From: Campanula takesimana
Lineage: Eukaryota; Streptophyta; Magnoliopsida; Asterales; Campanulaceae
NCBI GenBank assembly: GCA_026119855.1
Contig: JAOWBW010001463.1
Span: 62,001-126,000, forward strand
Direction: 5' to 3'
DNA length: 64,000 nucleotides
A model generated the notes under the pieces. It was not told the origin of the DNA, ran no database searches, and worked only from the letters and a program-made list of their open reading frames with translations. How positions within the stretch are numbered: the stretch's first letter is position 1; the number at the start of each line of letters is the position of its first letter. The position numbers were made by a program, and so were the translations under genes. Positions 41,831-54,021 of this stretch are shown here, one piece after another.

Positions 41831-42024
41831 TAGAATATTATTCGTGATTCTCTAGTATCTCACGTAAATTAGTATAGATATGTATATATGTGTATATCAT
41901 TATGTTAGGTAGGAGATCTCTCCTAACCCATTAAGGAGATTACATCAGATCTTAATTAATAGGACTTAGCTTTGTATATATTGACAGAGATTGTGAATAC
42001 AAGGGCAAGGACCATATTCCTTTA
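41828..42024 (+). repeat. 3' LTR of element D
   Basis: Differs from the 5' LTR at three sites seen by eye, including CCTTCA to CCTTTA at the end. Followed by AGTGT. Confidence 0.93.
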
Positions 42025-42717
42025 AGTGTCTCAACTTCTTCCTTTCAACTTCGAAAACCATAATATTCTTCTTCTCCATCTCCATTGATTCCATTATTTT
42101 TTTATTTTGTTGTTCATTCTTGTTGTAAGCATTCAACAACAACACAATTTTTTGTAATCTTAACTTTTTGAGATTACAAATAATTGTGTTGTTGATTTTT
42201 TCCAAGTATTTCCCTTTTGTTGTTTAATAAATTTATCTCCATTGTGAGAGCCGTTGTATTCTTTCCATCGTGGGAGCCGTTGCTTTCTCTCCTTGTGAGA
42301 GCCTATGTTTCTTTGTTTTTTGTTTTTGTTTTTCTTGTTAGAATGTCGACGATTCTTGCATTTTCGCACAATGAAGTGGATGTCAATCATCTTACTGCAC
42401 AAGGATGGTTCCCAGATTTTGAGATGTCTGGTGGGCGTTTACTCGTCAACCTGAATTCTGCATATCAAGGGCTCAGCGTAATATATTACCAAAAGAGAGA
42501 TTTTTTAAATGCCGGTTTGGGACAGTGTCCAGGTTTGACTTGGAGTGGAATTCGTACGTCTCAAGATTTAGATTGAAAATATCGTTGTTGTATGTTAAGA
42601 AATGAAACCACTGTTATTATCCGGAATGAGCCTCTGATCTTTGTGGAGTTCATTTCTTTTTAAATTGTGAATAAAATTGAATTATCGTTTGCTAAAAAAA
42701 AAGGAAAAAAAAAAGGA
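42025..42717 (+). other. Retroposed-looking transcript with small ORF and poly(A)
   Basis: An ORF from ATG 42342 to 42576 (MSTILAFSHNEVDV... to TSQDLD, 78 aa; the frame is open from 42217) matches no family I recognise. About 95 bases after its stop is GTGAATAAAATTG (a polyadenylation-like signal, near 42667), then A-rich tails from about 42693. Upstream is a 24 bp hairpin (42137-42194) and three GTGAGAGCCG-like repeats (42243-42305). It could be a processed pseudogene, a retroposon or a small real gene. No target duplication identified. Confidence 0.35.
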
Positions 42718-42769
42718 GAAATATCGGTTGACATAATTGGCCAAAAAGCGGCAATATACAATTGGTAGG

Positions 42770-42884
42770 TAGGGGTGGCAAATTGGGTGTTTTGGGCTTA
42801 CCCATTAAAGTTAAAAATTCATTGGATATCCGGATATTTTAACTTTAATGGGTACACCCAAAACACCCATTTTGCCACCCCTTA
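42770..42884. mobile_element. Snap-back palindromic MITE (about 115 bp)
   Basis: Left arm TAGGGGTGGCAAATTGGGTG...TTTTAA and right arm its near-perfect inverse ending TTTGCCACCCCT, around a spacer of about 20 bases. The TIR GGGGTGGCAA is typical of small plant hAT-derived MITEs. Target duplication not clear. Confidence 0.8.
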
Positions 42885-43484
42885 TGGCCACTTTAGATAT
42901 TTGAAATTTTCAAAATTCAATTCATGTGCCCCAGTAGTGTCCCCACACGTTATCGTAATGTACCCGATTACATGTATAAACTAGTCAACCATTGTGCGCC
43001 CACTATCCCCTAAGGTAGGTTCAGTATAAATGATGTCGGTGTGCCGACGTATAGTAGAAAATTACCCCCTAACTTTAAATAAATGAATAAAATTACGAAT
43101 CCTGTAATCCATTCTTTATTTGTCTTTATTTAAATGAATATTTGTAAATGTCTATATTTAATTTTAAGAGATGTTTTAAAAATTTCTACTTTTTATATAA
43201 TTAGTAGCCAAAATTTAAATGTATTATATAATTTTTATAAAATATTTAATTTTACAAGTATAAATAAACTAGTAAAAAATATTTACAGAGAAAGTCATTT
43301 TTATAAAAAATACATTAATTTTTATGTAATGTTCTTAAAAAATAAACATTTATTTAGAAACATATTTAATGACAGTAGGAGTAGTAGAGAAGATGAACAT
43401 ATTAAACATAGTAGCGAAGATGAACGTATTAAAAATAATTGTAACCGTGAAAAGTATATTATGGAGTACTTGGTTGGTTTTTCT
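42885..43484. other. AT-rich region, no gene seen
   Basis: The frame at 43134-43523 is AT-driven and runs into the next transposon; no coding evidence. Confidence 0.55.
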
Positions 43485-43492
43485 AATGTATG

Positions 43493-44292
43493 TAGGGATG
43501 ACAATGGGTTAGATAAGGGCTGAGTTTCGACCAAAACCCTACCCGCGCCCCCCCCCTCCCCCCTTGTACCGAACCCGTTCTGCCCCGTCAACTAGTAAAC
43601 CAACAGCCGCGCCGGCCCGCCCCGTATGCTTCGAAATCTCAAGAATATCAATACAGTACATCAATAACCATTAAGAACATCAGTAAAGTGTGCAAAATGT
43701 CAATGAATAGTGTAAACCATTAATAACAAGTCTAAAACATCAATAAACAGTGAAGAACAGTCGAAATTAAACATCACAATGAAATATATATCTCAAAATT
43801 GTTTACTCACTATTGAATTGAACATTAGTGAATTTCTAACCCTAGAAATTGACAAATCGACGGAGGAGAGAGGGAGATTGAGAGATTTACTTACTATTCT
43901 AACCCATGATGCCTCACCGGAGGAAGACCTGGAAGCGATGGAATGGAAATCGCGATCGCCTCACTGCCTCAGTTTTGCTCTCGTATTGATGTCTCGAGTG
44001 GCGCTCTGTTCTAAGTTCTATGTTCTAACCCGTGTATCAGTGTGTGCGTTAGTGGCTTAGTGTGTATTGCGTCTTAGGGGCAAGGCAGTAAAAGGTAATA
44101 TGTTAAAAAGTTCTAGGGACATTATAGTAACTGAATGCATATTTTAGTATACGGGGCGGGGAGGGGCCCTGCAGGTTGAGGTGTGCCACCGACCCGAACC
44201 CACCTAGTTTTGAAAATAAGGTTACCAAACTCGCCCCGCAGCCGGGCAGACCATCCTGGATATGGATGAGGGCACATAGATTGCCATCCCTA
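43493..44292. mobile_element. Non-autonomous hAT element (800 bp)
   Basis: TIR TAGGGATGACAAT at the left and the inverse of TAGGGATGGCAAT at the right, flanked by perfect 8 bp duplications AATGTATG (43485-43492, 44293-44300). C-rich block (43542-43563) near the left end and G-rich block near 44150 on the right. The interior has AACATCAATAA-type repeats (43640-43760); no transposase. Confidence 0.88.
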
Positions 44293-44300
44293 AATGTATG

Positions 44301-44803
44301 CCTACCTTAATGAAGTGCCTCAAAAGTTAATTTATTTATTACACTTTTTTTACTGTGTGTTTTCATAATTATAAAAAATCTTTTTATATAAGTAAATCTA
44401 TAATATAATTATGGGAAAATATTTTTAAAATTACGGAATATAATTTATATTGAAATACAATTACACTTTAATTTTTTATTTTAATGCTCAAATTAATTGA
44501 ATTGTAATTATATCTTTATACAAAAATGGTCACAAAAAAATTGTTGTTGGTGGTCCTTCACTAGCCAAATGACTAATATATGCAACGTTGCTTTTGTTAT
44601 TTGCATCAAATCTATAGTTGTAGTATTTCAAAGTTGGTGAAACCAATTATGGGAATGACACATAAGCCACAAATTGGTTTATCTTGATTTAGAGGATGTC
44701 ATGTAATAAAACATTTGCAATCATTGAGGCTTTTGGCATTCTTCTACCTATGTTAAAATAAGAGGTAATAACCATAGATATGTAAATGGGTAATTCAAAA
44801 AAA
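44301..44803. repeat. Repeat shared with 52425-52595
   Basis: 44640-44790 matches 52440-52590 closely (GGGAATGACACATAAG, GGCTTTTGGCATTCT, CCTACCTATGTTAAAATAAG). The two copies, same orientation, bracket the Helitron-rich block. No gene. Confidence 0.7.
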
Positions 44804-44835
44804 CTAGTGTGACACCCGTGCCTTTAAGGCACGGG
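44804..44835 (-). mobile_element. Helitron 3' terminus (minus strand)
   Basis: The minus strand reads CCCGTGCCTTAAAGGCACGGG (long stem), then TGTCACA, then CTAG and T. The 5' end is not assigned; it may be that at 51284. Confidence 0.75.
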
Positions 44836-45878
44836 CAAAAGATATTTAGAAATAAAGGGAAAATGAATAACTATAAATGTAATAAAAAATTGTAAACATT
44901 AAATTAACAGTATAATTACAAATTTAAAAAAAAAAAATCTTTGTAAACAACATTTGTTTTTTCATAGGAACTGTTGCTTGTATTCGTTCTCCCTAGAAAA
45001 AAATAGTTTTCATTTAGTAAAAATAGACATATAAAAAACTTCACCATAAAAAATAAATCAAAGCAGTAAAAACTATTTAGTGTTTACCTCTGAATCCACA
45101 AGAATAAACTCAAAAGTATTGGGTAACTTCAAAATGTCATCATATTCTACTTCCCACTTGCGTGCAACAAATACCTTCACACTCCAGTCAGATCGACCCT
45201 TCTTTAGTTCACGAAAGAGACTTCTTTTCATTTCTATTTTGTGTTCTTACTTGAAGAAGAATCTATGTTTACAAAGTGAACATGCATTGAATGAAGACCA
45301 ATTGCTTTTATACTAAATAAAAAAAACCTTTCATATACCAGCAAGTAAGAACTAAATGCGTATTATTCTAGATTACATTTTTATTTAACCAATGTGTATA
45401 ATTACCAATATAACATTAAATATAGAATATGAAAAGTTATGAAATCATAATTACATATACATGAACTTATTATAAGCATGCACACATTTTCCTTATCGTA
45501 GTTTGCTTTCAATGTTTATGTTTGAATTTGCCTAATAAATGGGATGTATAATGAGAACATTAATTTGGTTACATGTTTCGAGGTTATTTTTTTTATTCAA
45601 GTTTATTTCTTAGTTCTTAGATTCTGATTCAAAACAACTCTACGTAAAAAAAATGTATAACTTAATTTTATTTAACATAATTTTTTTTTTTTTTTTTTTT
45701 TTATAGTTTATTCCAAATTTATTTTGCATGAGTAATTAATGTTCAGTTTTATTAGATATAAATATGGAACGTTATGAAATCATAATTACAAATACATGAA
45801 TTTATTATAAGCATGCACACATATTTTCATGATTGTAGTTTGCTTTCAATGTTTGTTTTTTAATTTGCTTAATAAATG
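44836..45878. repeat. AT-rich sequence with an internal direct duplication
   Basis: 45425-45625 is repeated as 45755-45878 plus 48278-48375, the second copy being split by the MULE. Shared blocks: GTTATGAAATCATAATTACA, TTATTATAAGCATGCACACA, GAGAACATTAATTTGGTTAC. This gives the empty-site sequence for the MULE. Poly(T) at 45680-45703. Confidence 0.8.
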
Positions 45879-48277
45879 GAGGCTTTGACCAATAAGTCCT
45901 TCATCCAAATAAATACTACCAATAAGGAATGATATTTACAAAACTCCCCAATAAGTCCCTGAAATTTTCACATGACCTGATTGCCCCCCTCCCTCACACG
46001 CATCTTCCAGCACATCTTCACGTTTTCTCTCCCTCTCTTCCTCCTAGTTTTTCTCTCTCTTTCTCCTACTTTTTCTCTCTCTCTTCTTTTTTTTTCCCCT
46101 CAAAATTTTAAAATGTAATATCTCAAAATCTAGAAATTGAAAAAATAATCCGAGACCACCGTTTTAATCGTGTCGTCGAATCAAATCAAACAAGCACATT
46201 CAACAAATAATTCAAATTTTAGAAAAAAAAAATCTCATTTTTCACTAGTAAAAATTTGAGAAAATTATTTTTTCATTTCTCAATTAATTTCACAATTTTA
46301 GAAAATAAAATTTCATTTTTCACTTGTAAAATCATTTTTCAACTAATTTCTCAATTGTGTGATTTCACAGTTGTGTCATTTTTCATTTTTCATTTTAAAA
46401 ACTGATAAATTCATCTCTCAATTTTTCACAATCATTATAATAACTGAGACATGCATTTCACAGTTGTTCACACATGAATTTGAATATAATAACCGAGACA
46501 TTCATTTAACAGTTGTTCATAATTGAGTAAAATTGATAAAATCATCTCTCATTTTTCACAATTGATGACTCAATTTATCGGTTTAATTATATAATAAATG
46601 AGACATTCATTTCTCAGTTATTCACATATGAATTTGAGTACAAGAACTGGTACATTCATTTCTGAGTTATCATTTTTTCTCTATTGTTAATATAATAATA
46701 AATGAGATATTCATTTCTCATTTATTCACAAACGAGTTTAATATAAGAACTTGTAAATTTATTTCTCAGTTGTTAACACATGAGTAGAGTGTAACGACTA
46801 AAAATTCATCGCACAGTTGTTACAAAGATTTGGTATAAACCTGGAGAATGGGACATATTGAGAGTAAAGTAAACAAAGAATCTTAAGCTACGTGTAGAAA
46901 AATCCTCCCTCCCACCAATTTTCTTTTCTTTGTTTTGTTAAATGCATTGCTGGATTGAAAAAAATAGCAACATGATGTAGCACCTACAGCCAACAAGGAA
47001 ATTACAAAAAATTCCTTGTAAATATAAACAAGTGTTAAGAAGTGGGAAACTATCAAATTGATATATAAACACCAAACAAATTGCAATTGAGGAGATGGAA
47101 AATAACACTAACCAGATAACACCTAATACAATCAAAAGAAAAGGCTTGAGTTGCAACCAATAACCAACAGGAATAGCCCCATGAAGCTCCATCATAATTT
47201 TTCATACACCATACTACACAACCTATACAAAATGTACTATATACATAATCTTAGCTCATATCATCTTAATTTCAGCTCATATGCATATGCATATGCACAT
47301 GCACAGGTAACAAGTAAAATTTGTAAATATTTAATCTAAATATCATATTATAGCATCACCAACACCCCTCTATCACAGTACATATTACAAACACTTGGTG
47401 GGCAACCCATTTGAAAAAATTGGACACATATATAACCTAATACAACCCCTTCACACAATAATCAGTAAGTTCCCACTAATCTCATATCGATAACAACTTC
47501 ACAATTTTAAGATTTCAAATCCCAAGTCGACAATTATAATTGAAAAGTTGCAGAACAATAAATACTTACTTCAATGGTTGGAATGGGTGGGCGGTGATGT
47601 CTGCAATCTTGGGGTGGAGTAGGGAGAATGCTATAGAAGAAGGGTCTGATGTAGTGGAGGCTGGGAGGGAGCATTACTATTGCTGGCCGGCGACGGGAGT
47701 GCAGAAGTGTCCGGAAATTGGACGCTGACAAAGGGAAACCCGCCGGATTAATAGAGGATGTCGTAGAGGAGGGAGTTGGTGTCGGAAATAGTGTGGTTGT
47801 GTGGGGCGTTGACAATCGACAGAGTTGGGGAGGTCTGGTTTGAAAATCCGTCGGCGGCATCGGACTAGCGGGCTAGGGATTTGTGATTTGGGGAAATTAC
47901 ATGTAATGAGTTGGGCGTTGGTGGAGGGTAGAGTTAGTGCTTGTAGTGTCAATGAATTCATCGCCGAAGATGAGTAGAGAGTCGCCGGAGGTCGGCAAGG
48001 GGACGGGTCACTGGAGGTCAGAGAGGGGAGGGGTCACCGGATTTGGGGAAGAGGAAAGGAAAAATGTTCGTGTGTGCGTCTGCTGTGTGCGTGAGGAAGA
48101 GCAGACGGTTTTGTTTTTAGGTTGGGGGTAGTTTGGCTATTTAGAATTAATATAAAGAGGGTCATGGATTTATTGGTAAAATTGATTTCAACTCAGGGAC
48201 CCTAAGGTAAAATATGAAAATGTCTGTTTTTATTGGCAAATATCATCTTCTATGAGGGACTTATTGGTAAAAATCCC
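45879..48277. mobile_element. Mutator-like element (2.4 kb), possible gene-capturing MULE
   Basis: Perfect 9 bp target duplication TAATAAATG (45870-45878, 48278-48286). Ends are inverted: left GAGGCTTTGACCAATAAGTC, right inverse GGGATTTTTACCAATAAGTC, then a shared CCTTCAT/CCCTCAT block. No transposase. 47530-48130 is GC-rich with CGCCGGAGGTCGG and open frames on both strands, and 45985-46095 is CT-rich: a texture fitting captured exon/UTR fragments, none identifiable by eye. Confidence 0.8.
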
Positions 48278-48824
48278 TAATAAATGAGATGTATAATGAG
48301 AACATTAATTTGGTTACATGTTTCGAGGTAATTGTTTTTATTCAAGTTTATCTTTTAATTCTTAGATTCTGATTGTACTCTCCGAATTAAATTAAATCTA
48401 TCTTTGTACACTCAAACTTACATTTAAATTCACTAACATGTCTTCAACAAAACAACAACTTGATATCAAATTTAAACTGATTAAAATATCTAAAATTTTA
48501 AATAAACCATAGAACTATTTCCACCCTAGTACACAAGTAAAAGATGGCATCAATTACAATCTCTTAATGACTATTTCCACCCTAAACACATTCTCTTTGA
48601 ACCAATTGCAATCCCTTCTTTCAGTTGACTTCATCTTTGTATCTTCCATTGGAGTGGTTGATGTAATTCTTCTACCAAAAATTAAAGTGACAAAATGATT
48701 TCAGAAAAAAGAAATGCTAATACATAAACTATAATAAATAATGGAATGACATAACATATTTAATATTTCTTGCATTACCTGTCTTGAAAATCTGTAATCT
48801 TAGACACCTTGTCTTTGATTAGAA
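48278..48824. other. AT-rich region, no gene seen
   Basis: The first 100 bases complete the split duplication. The rest has no coding signal. Confidence 0.55.
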
Positions 48825-49185
48825 CTAGGGATTAACCCGTACTTCGCACAAGTGTTTTCTTTTGTGTGTGGATATTTATAATTACATTATATAATTATTA
48901 AATATTTTAAATAAATATAAATAAATTTAAAAATATATATAAATCTACTTGTGATTTTTTTAATAATAGTTTTAGTTACTATAGTATAAATATTAAGAAT
49001 GGTTAATAGTATTGGTTAAGAATAACTTTATAATTTTTTAAAAATTTACTTTGTTTTGTTTGTCCCATAATGATGTCAATTTTTACTCTTGATCGATTGA
49101 GAAAATAATTTTTTAATTATAGTTAACATTATAGTAATTATGAGCTTAAATAGTAAATTAAAAGATAATGGTTACCTAAGTAGTA

Positions 49186-49458
49186 CTCCTTACGTCTCAG
49201 AGTAAGAGTTCTAGCTCTTAAATGCACGGATAATAAGAAATTGTGGAAGTGATTTAAGTGTTGTGAGTGTAAAAGTAAAGTAAGAGAGAGAATGAATGGG
49301 AAGAAATAGTGAATTGATTGGTGTTGTGAGTATAAAATTAAAGTGAAAGAGAATGAGTGAGATGAATAGTAAAGATTCTTTACCATTTTAGGAAAGAGAC
49401 TCTTACTCTAGGATGTACCAAAATAGAAAGTATAACTCTTACCCTGAGATGGGGGGAA
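49186..49458. mobile_element. Stowaway-type MITE (older copy)
   Basis: CTCCTTACGTCTCAGAGTAA at the left and CCTGAGATGGGGGGAA at the right, TA on both sides. Same family as 50523-50797 but more decayed. Confidence 0.75.
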
Positions 49459-49560
49459 TAACTTTTATCATAAATAATAAGTTAAAAGTAATAGTTACTA
49501 TATATAGTAGTAACTAATACTATTAATAGTAATAGTTACAATATATTGTAACTATTCTAA

Positions 49561-50505
49561 TCTATATATAAATAATGGCTGAAGTCATTGGAGCCCCTTT
49601 CTAAATCAGTTTCCCGCTCAAACTCACCCCTCTATAATTAGAAACATTGATTAGATTGTTTCTTGATCATAGTTGATAACATACACATAATTTATGGGTC
49701 TATACCTGCTTTTAAATTACCGTATAGCGACATGTTGTTACGTGTATATATACATGTTTACACAAAAATACAGGATATTAATGGATAATTTCAAACTTTT
49801 CTTTTACCACAATTTCAAACTTGAATATTTTTTTATTTATCTACTAATAAAAATTATCTATAATCAAATCTAACTAAATCAAAATCCCAGCTACTGAAAA
49901 TCATTGTTGATAAAATCTCCATTTGAATTAGCTCTTATTAACCCCAAAATAGTCCAACAAACCTGCAATCGAAAATCAGCAATTTTTTTAAAAATAAATA
50001 AATCTTAAAAAATACAACCTAATATTACACTTAAAGATATATTATTAATCAAAGATATGACAATATATATTATAAATCAGAGAACCTTTTATCCTATCCC
50101 AATTTTGATTAAAAAAAAAACATTTCATAACTATTATTAAGAAAATAAAAATATCAACTACCTGTAATAAAGTTCATTTTTTATACATAAAGATTGCAAT
50201 TGCCATAATAAGTCTAGGGATAAATAAAGAAGTAGATGGTAATAGTGCCACAATCAGTATCAAGAAACTCACATTTGAAAGCCAAAGTTTCTGGTGAAAC
50301 AACACGTTTCTCAAATCATTGCCGAGTGATTTTTACTTCCCTTAATTCTGAAACACGAGAAATATATACAAAAATTAACTACTAGACAGTAAAGCCAAAA
50401 TTAATATTTTCATTTAATGCCTCTTATATTTGATTTATTTATTTAAAATTCTTTTTTTTATCAAAGTGTTTTAGCCGTGCGTTTAACGCATGGGTGTTAC
50501 ACTAG
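49561..50505 (+). mobile_element. Complete non-autonomous Helitron (945 bp)
   Basis: Begins TCTATATATAAATAATGG directly after an A and ends with hairpin GCCGTGCGTTTAACGCATGGG (50474-50494), TGTTACA, CTAG (50502-50505), then T: insertion between A and T as expected. It splits the AT-palindromic array, whose unit resumes on the far side. AT-rich and non-coding inside. Confidence 0.85.
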
Positions 50506-50522
50506 TTAGTTAATAATAGTTA

Positions 50523-50797
50523 CTCCCTTCGTCCCGGAGTAAGAGTCATACCCCTCATTTGCACGCTTATTAATAAATATTAGAAGTGATGTAAATGTTG
50601 TGAGTGTAAAAGTAAAGTAGGAGAGAGAATGAGTGTGAGAGAATAGTGAATTGATTGGTGTTGTGAGTATAAAAGTAAAATAGGAGAGAGAATGAGTGGG
50701 GTGAATAGTAAAGATTCTTTGCCATTTTAGGAATAGGACTCTTACTTTGGGACGTACCAAAATGGAAAGTAGGATTCTTACTCTGGGACGGAGGGAG
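50523..50797. mobile_element. Stowaway-type MITE (younger copy)
   Basis: CTCCCTTCGTCCCGGAGTAA to TTACTCTGGGACGGAGGGAG, TA at 50521-50522 and 50798-50799. Confidence 0.85.
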
Positions 50798-50799
50798 TA

Positions 50800-51150
50800 C
50801 TTTATATAGTAACTATTACACTTAACTAATATTACTAATAGTAATAATTATGTTATATAATTAACTATTATAATTAACTAATACTATTAATAGTGATAGT
50901 TATCTTATTTAATAACTTTTACATTTAACTAATACTATTAATAGTAATAGTTATCTTATACAGTTAACTATTATAGTTAACTAATACTATTAATAGTAAT
51001 AGTTACCTTTTATAGTAACTATTATACTTAACTTATATTATTAATAGTAATAGTTATCTTATTATATAGTTAACTATTATAATAAACTAATACTATTAAT
51101 AGTAATAGTTAACTAATATAGTAACTATTATAATTAATTAATATTATTAG
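50800..51150. repeat. AT-palindromic minisatellite array (second locus)
   Basis: About seven copies of a unit of 50-60 bp containing TTAACTAATACTATTAATAG and TAATAGTTA; same family as 26010-26720. Confidence 0.85.
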
Positions 51151-51284
51151 CTAATAAGAGAAAAATGAAAAGTCACATAATTAAAATGTTATGGATGATG
51201 TGGCACACCAAAAGTAAGAGTTACCCAAAACTTGTCCACATGGCACCACCTAAAGACTCTACCTTGACTTTTAATATATATAGA

Positions 51285-53391
51285 TTTATGATACTTGAAA
51301 TGTGTTGAAAATAGTTATTTCACCTTTGTACAATTTGCATGATAACATCTTCTCTCTGCATAAAATATCATAGAAACAACAAATATTCAATAATAAAATT
51401 AAGAAAAAAAAGTAAAAAAATTATGCAATGAAAATATATTAACTGGATGTTTTCTAAAGTTATTTCCAACACTCCATTAAATTTGTCATCTTGTGTAGTG
51501 TATGTACTTGCAACCCTCCGTATGACATCTGTTAGAAAAATAGTGTAGTTAAAAGATATGACAATATTTATAGTGCATTCATGGGTGTTCAAATAACAAA
51601 GCTAGATGAATGTATCTAGGAAGAAAGAGACGCCCTTTCATTTTCCTTTATTTTTGTTAAGTGGTTTTTCATATGCCTTTCCAACTGTTATCCATTATAT
51701 TGGATCGTTTTCTCTTTATAGTGCATTCATGGGTGTTCAAATAACAAAGCGAGATGAATGTATCTAGGAAGAAAAATTGTGTTAAGTTTACTTGTGCCTT
51801 TATAGAGATATAGATATGTACATATTGAATCCTTTTCTCTTTATAGTGATTCTATAATAAGAGAATGATACCTAATAGAATATATACTCTTATATATAAA
51901 GTACTAGACTAGGTAGGTCATGGATGCATTAATTTGAGAAGTGACTTTTTAGTTTTCAACTAAGATCATTAAGAAGTGACTTTAAAATCTTATGTTAGAT
52001 TCATCATGAATTAATTTTTTTATATGTTATAAATCTTAAAGGGAGATGAATGAGTAGTTGAATTTGGATCATCAAAAGTCTTTTATTTATGGATCACATT
52101 AAATTAAAAATTAAAACATCTAATAAATATATATTCATATAATAAGTCCTAAAAGATGCAATCTAATTTCAATGAGTAGTTGAACATGATAAGTCTTTTG
52201 AAATCAAATGTTAGATTCATCATAAAATAATTATATTTTATTTATGCAACAAGTCTTTAAAAAAACATGAATTATTAGATGACTTAAGGCATTGAAATTG
52301 TCATGTATCAATAGACAACATATTATTCAAAGCCATTGAATTATGATAGAATACGAAAAGTTTTGAGTATCAATTGATTTCCCGAAATGAAATGGTTCAT
52401 GAACTAAAATCTATACTTATAGAATTTTAAATTTGGTGAAATCAACCATGGGAATGACACATAAGTCACAAATAAGTTTTTCTTGATTTAGAAAATGCCA
52501 TGTAATATGACCTTTGCAATCTTGGAGGCTTTTGGCATTCTCCTACCTATGTTAAAATAAGAGATAATAACCATAGATATGAAACTAGGTAATTTAGTGA
52601 TTCTATAAGAAGAGAATGATATCTATAGAACATATACTATTATATAGAGAGTATAAGACTAGGTATGTCATATCTTATTGAACATATACTCTTATATATA
52701 GAGTATTAGACTAGGTAGGTAGTAGATGCATTAAAGAACAATAAGATCATTAAGAAGTGACTTTTCAATTTCAACTAATCAAATTTTCATAATTCAATGG
52801 CTTTGAATAAACAATAAGATAATTAAGAAGTGGCTTTTCAGTTTTCAACTAATCAAATTTTCATAATTCAATGGCTTTGAATATCATGCATTGTTTCAAG
52901 TTGGTGCATTAATTACAAAAGAACCTGATAAAGAATATAAAAAATTAGATATATTTATTTAAAACATATCTTTTGCATTTCCCCATTCAATACCAACATT
53001 AATTTGAAGATAAAAATATCTAAATGACTCTTCACTATGGAAGACAGATGGTCTTTACGGGGAATATTAAAAAATATAATGAAAAAATTATTTTTATTGT
53101 TGTATGACATTATAGACTTCATCCTACTTCTTTTCTTCTTTATACATTCATGTCATTTGTTTCCACAATTTCTTTAACCTTCTCTCTATATATCTATGTA
53201 CTATATGATTTTAGCTTTAACTATTTTCTCACATTTTTTTTCTTTTTCTTTCATTAGGTTTGGGAAGAACATTTTTGGACAAATTGGATGAGGAAGAAAG
53301 CATTAGTTTGATTGAGAAAAATTGCAATGGTGAGTAAGTTTCACCTCTACATTTTTGCATATATTACATTTATCTTTCGATTATACTATTA
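51285..53391. repeat. AT-rich region with local duplications, no gene seen
   Basis: GTGCATTCATGGGTGTTCAA recurs at 51570 and 51721. A TATACTCTTATATATA-AGACTAGGTAGGT unit occurs at about 51885, 52635 and 52675. A 68 bp tandem pair lies at about 52745-52880 (ending AATTCAATGGCTTTGAATA). 52425-52595 matches 44640-44790. A spliced exon near 53255-53335 is possible but unsupported. Confidence 0.6.
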
Positions 53392-53469
53392 CCTCCGTCC
53401 AAAACAATTTTTTATTTATTCTCTTCATCAAAAGAAAAGATATACGTATTTATTTTGAGACGGAGAAGG
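53392..53469. mobile_element. Internally deleted Stowaway MITE (78 bp)
   Basis: CCTCCGTCCAAAACAA at the left, TTTTGAGACGGAGAAGG at the right, TA on both sides (53390-53391, 53470-53471). Confidence 0.6.
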
Positions 53470-53471
53470 TA

Positions 53472-54021
53472 TGAGTTTACTTTATCCATTAACATGTGTA
53501 TTTCATTAACTTATTTGGAAAAAATTATTTATAATAGTATTGTCATAATTTATTATGTTATTTTGAATACATATATGTCCTTAATTTTCTTTAGTGATTT
53601 TTTCGGTTTTCTTCTCTCTCTCTTTCTCTTTCCAAGATTGAAATATAAGGAGGTTACGCAAAGTTGTCGCATGCAATCGGCCACCGTTGCACATATTTAT
53701 CAACCAATCAATGCAATGCGTTTGTGATACTATTGCACAAAACTCAACCTTGAGGTATATTATACTACTTTTGCCTCCAAAAAATGTTTGAATTTATTCT
53801 TAACTAAGAAATAAAATGAGTTCATTTTAGGATGAAAAAATTATTTTACATTTTTGTAATTCATTTGTCTTTCTATTGTTGTAAATGGAACGTTTGAAAT
53901 TGATATAATTGACCATTCAAGTTCTTGGTTATATAACATGAAAGTTCATTTTTTGCAATTCTTTTCCTCACATTAATTTTTTGTTGAAATTTTATGAAAA
54001 AATGAGAATACCTAAAACTTA
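53472..54021. other. AT-rich region, no gene seen
   Basis: No coding frame. Confidence 0.5.

Larger units (their letters stand above)
28620..42024 (+). mobile_element. Copia element D (197 bp LTRs), host of nested element E
   Basis: LTRs 28620-28816 and 41828-42024 (three differences by eye), target duplication AGTGT (28615-28619, 42025-42029), primer site TGGTATCGAGCAACCC (28817-28832), polypurine tract GCGGGGGTC (41819-41827). Own length without insert about 4.87 kb: gag-protease, integrase, RT, RNase H. Element E (29913-38443) is inserted in gag with CTACT duplications; removing it and one CTACT restores the frame. Confidence 0.95.
48825..51284 (-). mobile_element. Probable Helitron (minus), host of a nested Helitron
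   Basis: From 51284 the minus strand starts TCTATATATATTAAAAGTCA after an A. The 3' end is CTAG (48825-48828) before T, preceded by a degenerate hairpin (CTTGTGCGAAGTACGGG). It contains an AT-palindromic array (50800-51150, 49490-49555), two Stowaway MITEs and a second Helitron. No Rep-helicase coding. Confidence 0.55.

Noticed and set aside
47534..48131. Frames inside the MULE as transposase
   Set aside because: No transposase motifs (DDE, zinc finger, SWIM); at best captured fragments.
53255..53340. Possible exon near a GGTGAGTAAG donor-like site
   Set aside because: Single short open stretch without supporting exons or a known protein match.
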